A stretch of DNA of 64,000 nt. It comes from Chloranthus sessilifolius (taxonomy: Eukaryota; Streptophyta; Magnoliopsida; Chloranthales; Chloranthaceae). Each line of letters begins with the position of its first letter. Position 1 is the first letter of the stretch. Below, piece after piece: positions 11,853 through 23,455 of the stretch. Made by a program: the position numbers and the translations under genes. The stretch spans positions 72,108,646 to 72,172,645 of the forward strand of contig CM037585.1 in NCBI GenBank assembly GCA_021018995.1. The letters run 5' to 3'. The notes under the pieces are model-generated. The model was not told the DNA's origin, searched no databases, and saw only the letters and a program-made list of their open reading frames with translations.

Positions 11853-13697
11853 TTTGCTAGTCCCTTAGCAAAGCTACATTAAATTTACTACAAAAATTAA
11901 ATGCCACTTTCGTAGGGAGCACAGATACATTTAGCATATGTACCAAGCCTTTTAAACCCGTAGGTGATCCCTAGTGGAGGAGTGAAGTCTCCTGAGGGTT
12001 CTCAATGAAACAGTTAACAAAAATGCAATATCATCAACTGAGCAGTCAAGGAGTAGACTTAGTTTACTCTTGAATCAGTAAACATAAAAGAAATTTAATC
12101 CATTGGTTGCACAGTAATTTAAACAGCATAAACTTCTCATGAATGCACAACATTTCCAATCAGTGTACAACCACAGAAAACTGCACAAGTGTGTGCCAGC
12201 ACTGAGCTCATCATCAGATTAAAAATAAGGTTATAGGTCATACATAATGCATTCAAGTTCAGACCCAAAAACTTTTCAGGGCATACTCTCATAAGGGTCT
12301 TGTTGAGGGGTTCATTTTCTCTCAGGCTCAAGAGCAGTTACATCCCCCAAATGGGTCTGTAAGCATGAGCATAGGCATAGCTCTTAGGTGCTGACATCAT
12401 TGACACATCCTCACCATAGATTGGATAACTCTTTATCTCCACATGACAGCTCACTCAACTTTGGATCACAAGGGCTTTTAACTGGGCCGGAATGTGGCTT
12501 ATGGAGTGGGGTTAAAAGAATGGAAGATTGAAAAGGGGTTCAAAATTGAGAAATCAGTAAGTGAAGGAGGTGGTTCATGACTTCACCTTCTTGAATTTAG
12601 CTCCTTTCTTCTTCTTTGAGATTTCCAGGTTTGAAGTGATCAGTTTCTCTTCTTGATTTTGATTCTCCAATGAAAGTTCTTCTTTGACTCCTCTCTTGCT
12701 CCTCTTCATTATTGTTTTTGTTTCTTTTTGATGGAATTTTCTTCTTTTTATTTTTGTTTTTGCTTTTCTGAAATGCCACCATGTTCTCAGTTACCATACT
12801 GCCATAATTTTGAGATACTTCTTCTCCATTCACCTAATGTTGACCATAGCTAGTCCATTTTCAACTCTTTCTCCTTTACCTTCTGAATTCTCAGAGTGAG
12901 GGTAGACTAAATCAGGTTCATAGGTTCATGTACAAGTACTCAGGTGTATTTTGAAGAAATTTATGATTTAAAGCTCAAAGGGGTATGGACAAGGGCAGTT
13001 GCTTTAGGGTTGGTCTTTTTAGGCTCAAACTGTCCAAGGGAAGGCCTTGATCCTTTCCTAAGTCTCATGAGTGCTGTCAGTTGTTTCAACTTGGAGTTGC
13101 CTAACTTCTAGTGAGCACAGTGACTCAGCCAGTCCTTAGAACTAGAAGAAATTGCCTTAGTTACTCCTCAAAGGATGGAAAAAAATTTTATAGGCCCAAT
13201 TCTCACTGGTTATGGTCTTCCTTTGAACTTTTAAGTATGTCCTCACCTCTTTCTCTCTCTAATGATTCACTTAGTGCTGATACAAGTGACTTTCCTTGGC
13301 GATCTCATCATGGAAGTGTGTAAAATTAAAAGTTTATAATGTCTAAAGTTTGCAGAAATTTTAAATTTCTTATTTTTCATGATTCTTAAGTGATCATAGA
13401 TCCATTTCCATATTACTCACATGACTCTGCTGCACTTAGGTTAATTATTCCATTGGCAGGGTCTGCCTGCCACACCCCCAATCCTATGAGGAGCAGTGTC
13501 CTCACTGACTCAAAGGTGTCTGTGCAGCAGATCCATTGATGGTAAAAAGAAAAGGAAAGAACAGGGAACAAAACACACAACAGACAAAGCAAAATAGTAA
13601 TGACAGAAGAAGAAAATCTAGTAAAAACATAAAATGTACAAACTACAAGAAAACAGAAGCAAAAGAGTGCAGAAACAGAAAAAATCCTAGGTACAAT
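11853..13697 (-). other. 3' noncoding region of minus-strand Athila-type element
   Basis: About 1.85 kb between ORF2 and the polypurine tract with no supported ORF. Short blocks (the GCTAGTCCCTTAGCAAAG region, the conserved piece near 13450-13510) match the plus-strand relative around 7820 and 6180-6240, showing common descent. Confidence 0.6.
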
Positions 13698-16600
13698 CTA
13701 ATCAGAATCTGGCTCAAAACTTGTCCCAACCCATCTTCTTGGCATGCTCTTGAAGGTAAGCCTCCTCCTCTTTTTTCTTTCGTTCCCTCTCTTCCTTTCT
13801 TTGGGCCGTAGTTTTGGGTATGGTTGGTGCCCTGACCCTCATTTTTCTAGTCTTTGGTGGAGGAGGGGTCACTGAGGATTTATCTATGGTTGGCTCAGGG
13901 GATTTGATAGGACTTTTGCCTTTGGGACTCTTCCCTTTAGGGCCTTTCCCTGGCTGAGGCTAAGGGGGAATGAGAGGGGATTGGGCTTGTGCTGGCTCAG
14001 GAGGGACAACAGGGGATTTATCTTTTTCTTTCACCTGAGGCAGGAGAGGACTTTTCCCTTTGTCAAGCTTAGGGGGAGCCACAGAAGACTTTTCTTGTTC
14101 CTTTGCTGCAGGAATGGTTGGGCTCTTCCCGCCACTGGCTGGCTCATTGGTGGTGCCTCCTCAGACTGGGCAGATTTGGCTTTTCTAATTTTCAAAGAGG
14201 CAGTTGGGTGAGTAGTCCTCTTGGCAGTAACCTTCCTTCGCTGAGGATAAGTTTGTTCAGCAGGGCTTGATGAAGGAGCAGCAGCAGGATTCTTAGCACT
14301 GGGATCCATAGGTGGGGCAGAATCAGAGTCTGAGTCAGAAGGAAAAAGCGTAGTGGGATCCAATCCAAGGGCAGCAGCAGCCTGTCTACATTCCTCTTTG
14401 GAAAGTAGGCGACCATGGGGATCATCCTGAGCAAACGCTCTGGTGACCTTTGGAGGTGGGGATGGAGGGGCTGGCTTTTTCCTTTTTGGGTTGCAGTGGC
14501 TCTTTTGGAGGTGGGAGGTTTCTTGGAAGGAGTCCGTTTTTGTTTGGGGGCAGGAGATGGAACAAGGGGAGGCACAGAGATAGGAGTAGGAGCTGTAGTA
14601 GGGACAAGAGGAGGTACCGGAGTTGGGGCTGTAGGAGGTGGGGGAACAGGTTATGTAGGTGTAGGGGCAGGGGGAGTGGAAGAAGATGGGCCTGGTTGGG
14701 TGGAAGAAGATGGGGCCTCAGGGGGTGCTGTGGTGAGAGGGTTGGCCTAAATTGGTTGGGATAGTAGGAAGGCAACCCTCTGTTCCAAAATCTCAATTTT
14801 CCTGGTAACCCACAGGAGAATGGTATCTGAAAGCTCCTTACTGAGTTTTTTGATCTCTTGAGCATTGTTCAGTTTTCTTTCTAACAACCTGGCTTGCTTT
14901 TTCGCCCTTTCTGCATTGGCTTTTTCCATTTCCGTAGTCATTCTGTAGTAAGTTGCCGCAGCCTTGTTCGCATTGAGTGTCTCCAAAATTGCCTCCCACC
15001 CCTTGGAAATATCTCGCAGCTTCTCGCGGTGAGCAAGCTTCAAGTCACTCATTTGCTGTAGCAAGGGGTACTCGATGGCTTAACGAAGTTGGGTCATGCC
15101 ATTGAGAACATCCCGCTTGATATAGGCATTGTCCCTCATGGCATGGAGGAGGGTGAAGTAGGGAGGGGTGTAATAGGAGTGTCTGGGTAAGATTGGTAGA
15201 AATAGAGTGGAAGAAGTAGAAGGTGATTGATCCTAGGGGGAAAGTGGGGGCTGTAGTGATGAAGTCGAGAGGAGGGGTGGAAGTGGTCAAGTTTAGTGAA
15301 TGGAGGGGGGGGTAGGATAAGGGGTGGAATGGAAGGCATGGGTGGAAAAGTAAATGAAGGATGGTCAGTGGAGGTGGATGGTTATGGGTAAGGGAAAAAT
15401 AGAGTGGTGAAGGGTCGAAATGGAAGTGGTGGATGGGAAAGGAATGGGGTCTGTTTGGGTAGAAGTATTGGTAAATTGTGGTGGAGGTAATATTAGTGGG
15501 GGAATGATAGGTAGAGTGGGGAAGGAGTGGTGGGGTATGGTGTCTTGGAGGGTGAAGGGTGTAGTTAAGTCAATTGGGGTGAGGTTTGGTGGAACTGTGG
15601 AGTCAGAGGTGGAAGGGGGTTGGATGAGGGGGGTGGTAGGAGGTTGTGTAGAGATGGGTGGGTTTGTCAATATTTGAAGGGTGGATTTTATGTTGGTGAT
15701 GTCGGTTTGCATTTGGTCTTGGGTTGGGTTGTGTTGGAGAGTTGGGTGTGGATGTCATGTATGAGGGAAAGGATATGAGTAAGGGTATCTGAGGTTGGGT
15801 GGGGTGGAGTATCAGAAGAGGAGGGAATAGGTTGGAAAGGGGAAGTGGGAGCATGATAGAAAGTTGTAGGGGGAGAAGATGAAATGTCTGGAGAATGATG
15901 TGGTGAAGGGAGTGGGGAATCTGGGAGAGGGATGTCATGGGTTTGCGAGGTATCAAGCAAGGTAGTCATGAAGGCTTGATACCCTGAAGTGGTGGCTAGG
16001 TTAAAGTCAAGATCTTGGAGTGGAGATGTAGTTGGGAGCGGTTGGACTAAGGGTTGATCAATATGTGGTGTGTCTGTGGGAATGACAGGGGAGGTGGAAG
16101 TAGGTAAAGATAAGGCAGGGCTTGTGTGAGAGGTTTTCCTTTTAAGGTAGGTTATCAAGGGAGGGCTGTCAGGGGTTCATTCAGATGAGGTTGGAGATAC
16201 TGGGGCTGTGTATTGAGGTAAGGTGGGTGAAGGGGGAGTGCTGTCATGGGGTTCAACACTTTCCACCCAGGAACGAATCACAGGGAGTGGTGGAATGGAA
16301 AAGGGAGATAAGAGAGGGAAAGGGAGAGATGGAAGAGGCAAAGAAATTGATGGAGGGGCAAGTGTGGTGGATGGAGGTATTACTGCAGAAGCATAGGTGA
16401 CAGAAGCTTGCACCACCTTCTTTGCAGCAGGGGCTTTAGCCTTCTTTGTGGGGGCAGGGGTGGCCTTTACAGCAGTTCCCTCTCCTTGCTCAGAAACAAT
16501 CTAAGCTTCAGCCTTCTTCTTCTTCTTCTTCTGTGGATCAATCAGACTTTTGCTGATCCCCCATTGTCTTTTAACAAAAGTGGTGGGAGTGAGGTCAACA

Positions 16601-17426
16601 GATAACTCTCCCACTGGTATCTTGTATCCTCCCCTCAGAAGTAATTTGGTGATGAGTCTTCCATAGGGGAGAGTGTGGATCTTCTTTTGCAGCCCGAGCT
16701 TCACCATCATATCCTTCATGTCCTCAAAGATCAACCATGCAGCATTAAATCTATGGCCCAGAGAGAAGGAATAGAGTCCATCAGCAATTGGTGTCCTCCT
16801 CTCTTGCTGATGGCCGGAGCAATAGATATTCTTCCTCAACACTTGATCAATGAACAACAATTTGGGATCCAAATCTCTTCTTCTGATGGAGTCCCCTGCG
16901 CCTTCAAACCTCTGGTAATGGCCTGTGCAATGGTATCAATGGAGGCACTCACAGGGGAACCATAACCACAGTTGGGATAAAAAATGGCAGGGATGCCCAT
17001 GACTTCAGCAATCAACGCTGGGTTGAGTAGCATCTCAAAATTGTCAACTAGCACAAGGAGGCTTGGCTGCCCATGTGTGTCTGGTCTGGCCCTAAGGTGC
17101 TGGGAAAAGAGTTGCACTAACCTAGGATAGGCTAGTGCAGGAATCATTTGCATCAAGGGGAACAAACCAGCCTTGCACAAGAACTCAATGGCAGGTGCTG
17201 ACAACGGCTTAGATTCAAAGAAAGATATATCAAAAATGGCTTCAGGCTCTAAAGGAATGGAAATGAGGAGCTTAGAGGGTGTAGAGTGGTCAGGTGTTTG
17301 TTCAGCCACCTCAGGAACCACCTTCTTCCCTTTTTGTTGTGCCGTAGAGGACTTGGCTTTCTTAGGGGAAGGCTCCATGGTGGCCTGGTCCCTGGCTCTC
17401 TTCACAGGGGCACTTTTAGGAGCCAT
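13698..17426 (-). pseudogene. Accessory ORF2: plant-transposon-type domain, Pro-rich region and coiled coil
   Basis: Starts MAPKSAPVKRARDQ, with a basic, nuclear-localisation-like N terminus. A globular region (about 17260-16520) includes LVDNFEMLLNPALIAEVMGI and, after a frameshift near 16860, LRKNIYCSGHQQERRTPIAD and LPYGRLITKLLLRGGYKIP. This is the same domain as in the plus-strand copy, PF20167-like by recognition only. Pro/Ser/Thr-rich sequence follows (about 16480-15070). Next is a strong coiled coil at about 15064-14760 (YYRMTTEMEKANAERAKKQ, LLERKLNNAQEIKKL). A second Pro/Ser-rich part ends in a basic tail that closes FEPDSD-stop, parallel to TEPTDN-stop in the other copy. Several stops and frameshifts break it. 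It is about 0.7 kb longer than the plus-strand copy. Function unknown. Confidence 0.65.
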
Positions 17427-18227
17427 TATGATTCTCCTTGGTGAGTGTGCAGTTGAAATTTTGAAAGAAAAAATCAAGAGCTGAGTCTTACCCTAAAAGT
17501 TAGGGTTCTGTTCAATTTGATGCACGGTAGACCGCAGGAGCTCCTAGCAGGGGGAAACTATTGATGGAAGCTTTAAGAATAAAAATCTAGAATTTCCAAG
17601 TGAGTGATGAACTATAGACAGGATGCTGGAGGAGAGAGATTGAGAGGAGTGGGAGTTAGGGTTTCGCTGGCAGGAGAGGAAAGAGAAAGCAGCGCGGGGT
17701 TGGATTTTAAATATCCCGAGTCTCGACGTGCTTCAAAAATATTTGCTCGCTGGATAGGCTAAATGGGTCGCGAGATTGGATGTTCATTTAAACTGCACGA
17801 GGAAGCCCACACAACTATATCTGAAACTCGCGATAGCAAAGCAAAGTAATTCTTTATGAACTGCGCGAGAGGAGACCAAACCAAATTTTTAGAACCTCGC
17901 GATGGCTTAACAGAGTTAGAATTCACGCACCCACTAGTTAGCCTTTTGACCTTTATTTTATGGGTGGATTCTCTCACAGGCTCTCTTCCAGGGACACCCA
18001 TAAGCATTATAAAACATTCAAAAATTTCCATACTCTTAAAGCATTACATTCACACAGCATGAAAAACATTAAAACAATGCCATCATCATTCAATCACTTG
18101 AAATTGTCAAACAAAGGGAACAGGAATAAAAGTAGGCATAAAGCACTAAACTCAGACTCCAATAAGATCACTACAAATTCCTATAAATAGTAAAATACAT
18201 AACATACAAAGTGCATAGTTCTTAGCA
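17427..18227 (-). repeat. Spacer between gag and ORF2 with CGCGAG-like motifs
   Basis: Noncoding leader of ORF2. CTCGCGA, CGCGAG and GCACGAGG variants cluster at about 17700-17900, at the same position relative to gag and ORF2 as 2191-2560 in the plus-strand copy. The remainder (17931-18227) is AT-rich without a supported gene. Confidence 0.5.
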
Positions 18228-19607
18228 TCAATTCAATGAAAGATCCCCTTCAGGGTTTGAGGATCCTTCACCAATCAAAAATTGGCCCTTGGGATTAACC
18301 ACTGGTTGACTGGGCAGCCTTCCCTCTTCTCTTTTGGTTAAGGTATTCGCTAGTTGGCCAATCTGCTCTTCTATCTTCTTGATGCTTTGACCATGAGAAT
18401 TCACAGTCTGAGTCAAGGAACCCAGGTTTTGCAGTGAGGTCAAGACCTGGTCCTCGAAAGAAGTATTTCTGGGTTGAGATGGGGGTACGACCAATTGATT
18501 TTGTTGCTGATGGGGCTGCTGATGGTGCTGGAAGTTAGACCTAGGGGCATTCCCTTGATTGAACTGCTGCTGTGGCCTTTGTGGTAAGGCCAAGATCTCT
18601 TTGGGGTGTCTTGCCTCCACCTCAGATTTGGGTGGTCTCTCCATTGGTAACCAGCATTTTGGTGCTAGTATCCATATGGTTGTCTGTTGTAGCCCCCAGA
18701 TTGTTGCTGGCCATAAGATTGAGCAGCAGTAGCATGTTCCAAAACCAATTCAGGAAATTGCTCTGCAGATGGGCATTCCTCCACTGTGTGCTGTGGGGAT
18801 TGGCATATCAGACATGCCTCTGCCACATGAGCAGCCCTTCTGGGTTGCATCATAGTCAGTAATTTGTCAAACTTCATAGAGAGGTTTGCCATCTATAGCT
18901 GCAGGTCATTGTTCCTAGACACCTCATAAACTTTTCCTCTTGATCCAGCAGCAGGCCCCACCTTTGACTCAAATTCCTGACTAGTTCTTGCCAGGGATGG
19001 CTTTTGAAAAGCATTCCTGACTAGTTCTTGTAGGATCCACCACAAGAGGCATCGACCATATCTCTATTTTTCTCATCAATCCCATTGTAGAAGCTTTGTA
19101 CAAGCTGCCACTCTGGGATCTTGTGGTTGGGGCATTGTTTGAGCATTTCTTTAAACTTATCCTAGGCCTAGTTAAAATCCTCAGTTGCTGATTGAGCAAA
19201 AGAAAGAATCTCTTTCCTCAACTGGCTTGTTTTGGTCTCAGGGAAGAACTTGGTCAGGAACTTGGTTTACAGGTCATTCCATGAAGCAATGCTATTGTTG
19301 GGAAGAGTGGTCAACCAGGTACCGGCCCTATCCTTCAGAGAGAAGGGAAAGGTCTAAGCGTAGTAGCCTCAGGTCCCAAACCAGTGATATTAAAAGTGGT
19401 GCACAAGGCCAAGAATTGGTCAATATGCTTGTAAGGGTCCTCCTTGCTAAGCCTATGGAAAGAGGGCAACATCTGGATGATTGAAGTTTTTATTTCATAA
19501 TTCCCCTGAACATCAGGGAATTGAATGCTAAAAGGGGAGTTATAGTCATCCGGAGCATTCAACTCCATGAGAGTTCTGGGTTGTTCTTCACCCATATTTG
19601 CTGTCAC
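18228..19607 (-). pseudogene. Athila-type gag, decayed
   Basis: The N-terminal part reads MELNAPDDYNSPFSIQFP, then GNYEIKTSIIQMLPSFHRLS. The gag core continues after a frameshift (about 19380-19190) and meets stops, including a TAA before KFLTKFFP and a TAG near EDFN. The zinc knuckle at about 18840-18780 is intact as CLIC-QSPQ-H-TVEE-C (CX2CX4HX4C). The C-terminal part (18644-18228) is Gln/Pro-rich, followed by SIKKIEEQIGQLANTLTKRE. A short duplication of ATTCCTGACTAGTTCTTG at about 18973 and 19013 marks a local rearrangement. Best preserved gag of the two Athila-type copies, but not functional. Confidence 0.8.
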
Positions 19608-20042
19608 AGGTTCACTTGGGGTTTCTCCTGTGGTGTGCCTGTCTCTTCTAAGTCTCCTTCACCTTTCTAACTCAGGGTTAAGAGGCTCTAAAGTAGGGCT
19701 GAGAGATCTCCTCCCTAGCATACAAACACACCAACAACAAGGAGAGCTTCTTGCAGGTACATTGCAAATGAATAACTTTACAATTAACAAATTTATCTAA
19801 CTACTTTACAGCTATTCAAAGAATACATTTACAACTATCCTAGATACTGCTAGAGAATTTTCAAGAAAGATAGACAAAGTTTTAAAAGTTAGAGAGTTTG
19901 CAAACAGAGGTAGCTAAGCTCCAATTGCAGTCCAACTGTCCTTCACAAGAAAGGTTCAAAATTATATCAGCAGTATCAATTATTCACATTTGCAAAGAAT
20001 ACTAAGAATACAAAAACTAAGGGCCTACTAATAGATCATCTT
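19608..20042 (-). other. Leader between primer site and gag
   Basis: AT-rich untranslated leader of the minus-strand element. Parts resemble bases 1-250 of the window, the equivalent leader in the plus-strand relative. No gene seen. Confidence 0.5.
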
Positions 20043-20060
20043 TCCCCGGCAGCGGCGCCA
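20043..20060 (-). promoter_or_regulatory. Primer binding site, tRNA-Asp type
   Basis: Minus strand reads TGGCGCCGCTGCCGGGGA six bases inside the 5' LTR end. Athila-type elements usually carry TGGCGCCGTTGCCGGGGA, complementary to the 3' end of tRNA-Asp; there is one difference here. Confidence 0.85.
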
Positions 20061-20066
20061 AAAATT

Positions 20067-22554
20067 TGTTTGCGGCTCTCTGAGTGTGTGCTTGCTTTAT
20101 TGGTTTGTGGTAAAAGAAATTTAAAATCAAGATAAAACAGGGGATGGAATCAGCACAACTAAGAAATCCTAGACCTGCAAGATACAGGGTCCATTGTGGC
20201 ATGTTTTGATAAGTAAGAGTTTGTCCCACAGGGAAGGGTGATCTACAGTTCCAAGGGAGCCATCTCTAGTAGTCCCTCAAGATCTGACTACAGATCTGGC
20301 AGTCCTAAAATGGAGGGGAGTTTAAGGTCACTTATTCTAGGTATTCTAAGGTAACCTAATATCTAAACTACAGAAAGGGTTGAGAGGATGGATAGAGTGT
20401 AGAAAATAAATATAAAAGGGTGAGAAGTATGTTATTGAGCTTAGATCAAACGAGCTTTGTAACTCAGATTCAGATCTGATGTTATAGAAATCCTGTCCAA
20501 TGGCTACGTTATCACCACTGAGGAGAAAGGATCCAACCCATCTCTCTGCCATGATTCAATCCCTTAAGGTTATAACCTGTCCACTCAAATGGTCACAGAC
20601 TATCTCATAGGGGAACCACAATCCAGGGATGGGTCAAAACATGTTAATCATTGTAGGCACTATTTCATCCAGGCTACCAGCTCAAGAATCCATAGGGAAC
20701 CTCAACCTCTAAAGCTCTATGTGTGGGGCTAAGGCTGTATAGGACCATGATAGCCCAGACACACAGAACCAACAAGAGATTGAGTACAACCTTCGATCTA
20801 GCTATGCATTGCTTGAGTGAGGCTACAATGGTCCAGTCACAAGCCTATAATCTCTATAACCAGATTAGATCTAACATCTGATAGCGGATCTATACAATTA
20901 TAGGGGAGTCTGCCTCTGTACAATCTCCCACCAGGCTAATACAAGCTCAGGTGTAAAGAAGAAGGATCCATCTTGGATCGGTGGATTAGAATCACCCTAA
21001 AGCTATAACCTGTCCACTTGAATGGTCACAGACTATCCCAGAGGCTATCCTCCTCTCACGGAGCCCAAGACAAAACAAGAATATCGCTGCCACCACCATG
21101 GTCACCAAGCTACCAGCTTAAGCTCCCATGGGGATTTCAGATCTAGTGGGTCCTGTGGTGGGGCTAAGGCTATATATGACCATGATAGCCCGGACACACA
21201 GGTCACTTGGATCTGAGTGACCCTTAGAATCAGTCCTCCATTGCTTTGAATCACAGCCAAAGCAATGGCGGATCACAAGGCAGCAGCCTTGCACAGAGCA
21301 TCTCACATTCAAACACAAATCCCACAGAGTACAAATCCTATTACAAAACTTCCATTGATCTAGTTCAAAAGGCATACAAAGACATAGCCAGCAAGTGCTG
21401 GACTATGGAGAGAAGGAAAAAGAAAAAGAAAACTACTTATAGCTATAAAAAGAAAAGAAAAATGATCTCAGATCAAGTCTCCAAGAAATGAGATGTGTTC
21501 CCAGCTATTCCAGGATTTTCTTAAACCTAAACTAAGTATGGGTTTATATAGCAGTGGTGTGCGGCGCATTAGGGTTAGGAAACCCTAATTTTAATGATGC
21601 CACATGGCTGAATAGTGATCCTTAGATGCCTTGGGGCACGTGCATGGAGATTTGAGCGTGGGAGTGCGTGCCCTAATCACTGGAAATTCCCAGAAGGTCC
21701 TCTGCTGAAGAGATGGAAGTTGAAGTTCAGAGCTTCGCTAGGTAGCCATTGTTTCCCAGACTTGTTGCGTGGTAGCTCTTGCTCTTCGCGAGGATGGTTT
21801 GACATTGAACCTTCAACCGTCGCGAGGTTACCTTTGTTTGCTCTTCAGGCAGTCGTAAGGTTGAGTAGACATCAAAGCCTCAGATGTCGCGCGGTTGGAG
21901 TTCAAGCAGTCGCGAGGTAGCTGTGCGTTCGCTGGGTTGATCTTTGCGAGGGCAGATTTGAATAGCGTGAGAACTTCGCGAGCACTTCTCTTCAATGGAC
22001 TTCGCGAGTTTCCTCGGAGGCTTTAATTAGTTCTGAACTACGTGAGGTTTCATGTCTTGACTGATCTTCACGAGGATTGCTCCGTCTTCACGAGGATGCT
22101 TTCTTCTTGAATGGTGTGAGAACTGCGCGAGGAGTTCTCTTCTGATAATTGCATCCCGCGGCAACTGCATGACAGCTGCGTGAGGAGTCTCCTAAAGCTC
22201 TCTCTCCTCAGTCGTTCTGAGCGACTGTGCGAGGTTGAGAGAGGTCTACTTTGGACTACGTGAGACTGCGCGATGTGTTCTACTCTTGAGCTTCGTGAGA
22301 GTTGCGCGAGTAGTTGTTGTAAAGTCTGGGGAAGCTTAGTTAGACTGTGCGAGACTCATTCCAGGTCTGGATTTAGAGTTCATCTTTCTGAAGGACTTTT
22401 GGTGCCAAAGCAGGCTCCTTAGCAGGATTTCTGGCCTTATTTCACTACTGATTATTACCTACATAAAACACTTAACAAGAACTTATTAGATGGCTAAGGG
22501 TCTAATCAAAGGTTAAGTTAAGGGGTGAAAAGTGGTACTTTTCATGTCTTAACA
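20067..22554 (-). repeat. 5' LTR of minus-strand Athila-type element
   Basis: About 2488 bp, the partner of 9357-11835. Its minus-strand start is TGTTAAGACATG and its end is GCAAACA. The CGCGAG-type array is at about 21780-22360. It would contain the promoter driving the element. Confidence 0.9.
21541..21550 (-). promoter_or_regulatory. TATA-like box in the 5' LTR
   Basis: Minus strand TATATAAACC, conserved in the other LTR at 10831-10840 and downstream of the CGCGAG array, where a U3 promoter is expected. Confidence 0.5.
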
Positions 22555-23455
22555 CATGCACCTGAGGGAGATGAAGGATTTGAAGGCTATGGATCGGGTG
22601 GTGGCGGGTAGGCATGCATTGAACCTCTTACCCCACTTCAAGAGGCGGGAGATGGAAGAGATGGAAAGGTTGACTATCCATGCCGAGGTATGGCACTAGC
22701 AGCATGGGCCAAAGAAGCGGCAAGGGATTCATCTCCTCATCTCGGGTGTGACAGTCCAATAGAAGAGGCATTTTGAAATGGGTCATTGCTTTTTTATTCT
22801 ATTCTATTCTATTCTATAAGTAGGAAAAAGACAGAAGAGATAGAAAGTGAATGTAGTGAATAATCTTTTCACTCCCTTTATACCAAAAAAAGAAATCAAA
22901 CAACTAATCCATGGCAGTGGTTGGAGCTACTAGCTAACAACATGGAATGAATTCACATAGCCCAAGACTTAACAACACGACACCTATCATAATGGAAAGA
23001 GGTACCTAGACAGAGTCTTGGTCGAGCTAATCTGTAATGGATCAAAATGACCATTGGTCGGGCTGATCTGTAACGAATCCAGAAGCTCAAGCGTTTCGTA
23101 TTCCCGGAATGGACCAGACTCTGGTATCGCATGCGAGAAATCATAATTGGTTTATCGAACCATCCAAACCCGAAAGCTAACAATCCCCACTCCACCAAAC
23201 GACTAATCCCATCAGTATGCAGGATCCCACTACCTGTATGAAGCGAACATCCCTGAGTAGAGAGTAGGTGAGAGCCTCATTAAAGAAAATTATTCCGTTT
23301 GAGAGGAAGTTCGAAGAGTGTCTTGTAAGCCAATTCTCCGATCTGAAGATCGCTGCAACAAGACTGCAGGAGATCTCTCACCAAACCCCTTGATGTCTGC
23401 AAAGAAAAGAGGAAACGACCCTTTGACCATTCCCAGACCCGAGTCCATGAAAGCT
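22555..23455. other. Mitochondrial-like DNA, left part
   Basis: Higher-GC sequence without TE or nuclear-gene features, next to the 5' LTR of the Athila-type element and resumed after the solo LTR at 25324. Short ORFs (for example 22953-23198 minus) are not recognised. An imperfect (ATTCT) run lies near 22796-22816. Organelle origin rests on composition and texture only. Confidence 0.4.

Larger units (their letters stand above)
9357..22554 (-). mobile_element. Complete non-autonomous Athila-type LTR retrotransposon
   Basis: A 13.2-kb minus-strand element bounded by two near-identical LTRs (20067-22554 is the 5' LTR, 9357-11835 the 3' LTR). Reading right to left: 5' LTR, tRNA-Asp-type primer site, decayed gag, CGCGAG-rich spacer, ORF2, noncoding region, polypurine tract, 3' LTR. 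No protease, RT, RNase H or integrase was found, so it would depend on enzymes supplied by another element. Flanks AATGT (left) and CATGC (right) agree at only three of five bases, so a target duplication is not convincing. It lies tail-to-tail with the plus-strand relative at 1-8965. Confidence 0.85.

Noticed and set aside
14415-14764. Gly/Val-rich plus-strand ORFs opposite ORF2
   Set aside because: Antisense of the Pro-rich part of the minus-strand ORF2.
9352-22559. 5-bp target duplication around the complete Athila-type element
   Set aside because: AATGT and CATGC agree at only three of five bases.
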